In this document: piece after piece, positions 62,114 to 64,000 of the stretch
Numbering within the stretch: the stretch's first letter is position 1
Layout of the letters: every line of letters begins with the position of its first letter
Assembly (NCBI RefSeq): GCF_001598375.1
Contig: NZ_BCYV01000008.1
Location: 1-64,000, forward strand
DNA from: Novosphingobium capsulatum NBRC 12533
GTDB taxonomy: Bacteria; Pseudomonadota; Alphaproteobacteria; Sphingomonadales; Sphingomonadaceae
Direction of reading: 5' to 3'
DNA length: 64,000 bases
Notes under the pieces: model-generated
Seen by the model: only the letters and a program-made list of their open reading frames with translations
What the model was told of the DNA's origin: nothing
Databases searched by the model: none
Position numbers and translations under genes: made by a program

Positions 62114-64000
62114 GTGAGCGACGACACCCCGAACCTCGATCCCACCCCCGGCACGCCGGACCACGAATTCCAGCGGATCGACATCGTCGACGAAATGAAG
62201 ACCAGCTACCTCGATTACGCGATGAGCGTGATCGTGGCGCGTGCGCTTCCCGATGTGCGCGACGGGTTGAAGCCGGTGCATCGCCGCATCTTGTGGACCA
62301 GCCACGAGAACGGCTTCACCTCGACCAAGCCCTATCGCAAGTCTGCGCGTATCGTCGGCGATACCATGGGTAAGTATCACCCCCATGGCGACGCGGCGAT
62401 TTACGACGCGCTGGCGCGCATGACCCAGGACTGGTCGATGCGCCTGCCGCTGATCGACGGCCAGGGCAACTTCGGCTCGATGGACCCCGATCCGCCAGCC
62501 TCGATGCGCTATACCGAAGCGCGCCTGGCCAAGGTGTCGGACTCGCTGCTGGCCGATATCGACAAGGACACGGTCGACTTCCAGCCCAACTATGACGGGG
62601 CGGAGCACGAGCCGCAGGTTCTGCCGGCGCGCTTCCCCAATCTGCTGGTCAATGGCGCCGGCGGCATCGCGGTAGGCATGGCCACCAACATTCCGCCGCA
62701 CAATCTGGGCGAAGTGATCGACGGCTGCCTGGCCTATATGGACAACCCGTTGATCACGATCGACGAGCTGATCCAGATCATTCCCGGCCCCGATTTCCCC
62801 ACCGCCCCGTTGATCCTGGGCGCCGCCGGTGCGCGCAAGGCCTATACCGAAGGCCGTGGATCGATCGTGATGCGCTGCCAGCACGAGGTGGAGGAAGGCC
62901 GCGGTCGCGACGCCAACCGGCGCTCCATCGTGCTCACCTCGATCCCCTATCAGGTCGGCAAGTCCAACCTGGTCGAAAAGATTGCCGAGGCCGCCAAGGA
63001 CAAGCGGATCGAGGGCATTTCCGACATTCGCGATGAATCCAACCGCGAAGGCGTTCGCGTCGTGGTGGACTTGAAGCGCGATGCCTCGCCCGAGGTCGTG
63101 CTCAACCAGCTGTGGCGCAATACCCCGGCCCAATCCAACTTCCCGGCCAACATGCTCGCCATCCGTGGCGGGCGTCCGGAAATCCTGACCCTCAAGGATA
63201 TCATCGAAAGCTTCGTGCGCTTCCGCGAGGAAGTGATCACGCGGCGCACCAAGTTCGAGCTGAACAAGGCGCGCGACCGCGCCCACGTGTTGCTTGGCCT
63301 GGTGGTGGCGGTCACCAACCTCGATGAAGTGGTCAAGATCATCCGCGGCTCGGCCAATCCGGCGCTTGCCCGCGAGGCGCTGCTGGCCCGCGAATGGCCG
63401 ATGGGCGAAATCGCGCCCTATATCCGCCTGGTCGAGGCGATCGAGGACGACGCGGTTGCCGGCGAAGGCACCTATCGCCTCTCGGAAATCCAGGTCCGCG
63501 CGATCCTTGACCTGCGCCTGCACCGCCTGACGGCGCTGGGCCGCGACGAAATCGGCGAGGAACTGGAAAAGCTGGCCGCCGCGATCGCCGAATACCTGGC
63601 GATCCTGGCCGATCGCCAGAAGCTTTACGCCGTGATGCGCCAGGAACTGGTGGAAGTGCGCGCGGCCTATGCCACGCCGCGCCTGTCCCAGATCATGCCG
63701 GCCGCCGATGGCATCGACGATGAAGACCTGATCGAGCGTGAAGACATGGTCGTGACCGTCACGCTCGATGGCTATATCAAGCGCACGCCCCTTTCCACGT
63801 TCCGCGCCCAGGCGCGCGGCGGCAAGGGCCGCTCGGGCATGGCGACCAAGGAAGAGGATGCCGTCGCGACGATGTTCGTGGCCAGCACCCACACCCCGGT
63901 GCTGTTCTTCTCCACCGCCGGCAAGGTCTATCGCCTCAAGGTGTGGCGCCTGCCCGAAGGCGGCGCGGCCACCCGGGGCCGCCCGGTCGTCAATCTGCTG
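62114..64000 (+). CDS. gyrA: DNA gyrase subunit A (5' part; continues beyond the window)
   Basis: The first 629 residues of GyrA. The breakage-reunion domain starts with [36 protein letters not shown]. The catalytic Tyr is Y133 (SMRYTEARL). In the quinolone-resistance region, [14 protein letters not shown] carries Ala (residue 94) where E. coli has Ser83, while Asp87 is conserved (residue 98). The C-terminal DNA-wrapping domain begins near residue 535 ([15 protein letters not shown]). The GTG start at 62114 fits the family; no strong ribosome-binding site is visible. Open to the window edge. Confidence 0.96.
   Translation, partial: MSDDTPNLDPTPGTPDHEFQRIDIVDEMKTSYLDYAMSVIVARALPDVRDGLKPVHRRILWTSHENGFTSTKPYRKSARIVGDTMGKYHPHGDAAIYDALARMTQDWSMRLPLIDGQGNFGSMDPDPPASMRYTEARLAKVSDSLLADIDKDTVDFQPNYDGAEHEPQVLPARFPNLLVNGAGGIAVGMATNIPPHNLGEVIDGCLAYMDNPLITIDELIQIIPGPDFPTAPLILGAAGARKAYTEGRGSIVMRCQHEVEEGRGRDANRRSIVLTSIPYQVGKSNLVEKIAEAAKDKRIEGISDIRDESNREGVRVVVDLKRDASPEVVLNQLWRNTPAQSNFPANMLAIRGGRPEILTLKDIIESFVRFREEVITRRTKFELNKARDRAHVLLGLVVAVTNLDEVVKIIRGSANPALAREALLAREWPMGEIAPYIRLVEAIEDDAVAGEGTYRLSEIQVRAILDLRLHRLTALGRDEIGEELEKLAAAIAEYLAILADRQKLYAVMRQELVEVRAAYATPRLSQIMPAADGIDDEDLIEREDMVVTVTLDGYIKRTPLSTFRAQARGGKGRSGMATKEEDAVATMFVASTHTPVLFFSTAGKVYRLKVWRLPEGGAATRGRPVVNLL

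Noticed and set aside
1-64000. Insertion sequences, CRISPR arrays, phage attachment sites, rRNA genes
   Set aside because: No transposase or integrase motifs, no regularly spaced repeats and no rRNA signatures were seen; the only structural RNA found is tRNA-Ser, and no tRNA-linked integration is visible next to it.

Overview
The window looks like a chromosomal segment of a GC-rich alphaproteobacterium of the order Sphingomonadales, most likely Novosphingobium or a close relative. The main reasons are the gene order dusB-ntrB-ntrC-ntrY-ntrX-hfq-hflX facing mazG, a fused ispDF gene, and an Hfq protein that carries two Sm domains in one chain. No insertion sequences, phage genes, CRISPR arrays or rRNA genes are visible. 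Most genes start by overlapping the stop of the previous gene by 1 to 8 bases.

Layout. Positions 1-4277 hold folD, an uncharacterised FAD-dependent oxidoreductase and an exported M19 dipeptidase, plus a 462-base gap with terminators, palindromes and a possible small RNA. Positions 4278-35943 form a large purine-utilisation island. Unit 1 (4348-23818, + strand, 18 genes) encodes HpxX/HpxY, an NCS2 base transporter, an exported MTA/SAH-nucleosidase-like protein, HpxW, allantoate amidohydrolase, ureidoglycine aminotransferase, PuuE allantoinase, HpxZ, UraD, a HpyO-like flavoprotein urate hydroxylase, UraH, XdhABC, guanine deaminase, adenine deaminase and an exported nucleoside hydrolase. A phosphoribosyltransferase and a LysR regulator follow on the - strand. 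Unit 2 (25534-34790, + strand) encodes two exported 'purine nucleoside permease' (NUP) proteins, an exported adenosine deaminase, a TonB-dependent receptor, an 8-oxoguanine deaminase and an NCS2/NAT permease. Unit 3 (34897-35943) is a single Rieske oxygenase.

The three + strand units of the island are each preceded by the same 38-bp element (4278-4315, 25381-25418, 34800-34837). It starts with TTTTTGCAAC and ends in a LysR-type T-N11-A box. One copy lies between the divergent lysR and unit 2. My reading is one regulon under this LysR protein. Nucleosides would enter through the TonB receptor and be deaminated and split in the periplasm by ADGF, nucleoside hydrolase, the MTAN-like protein and the NUP proteins. 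The two NCS2 transporters would then import the bases, and the cytoplasmic enzymes would carry them through urate, allantoin, allantoate and ureidoglycine towards oxamate and oxalate.

The rest is housekeeping. tRNA-Ser(UGA) is followed by a cell-wall group (MltB-like, RlpA/SPOR lipoprotein, D,D-carboxypeptidase) that runs into tmk, holB, metG, tatD and a PhnP-like hydrolase. Next come a small HTH regulator/membrane protein pair with three palindromic operators, then mazG, hflX, the tandem hfq, ntrXYCB, dusB, ispDF, cinA-like, a COQ10-type START protein, lipA, a beta-carbonic anhydrase and an exported TPR protein. The 5' two thirds of gyrA run off the right edge.
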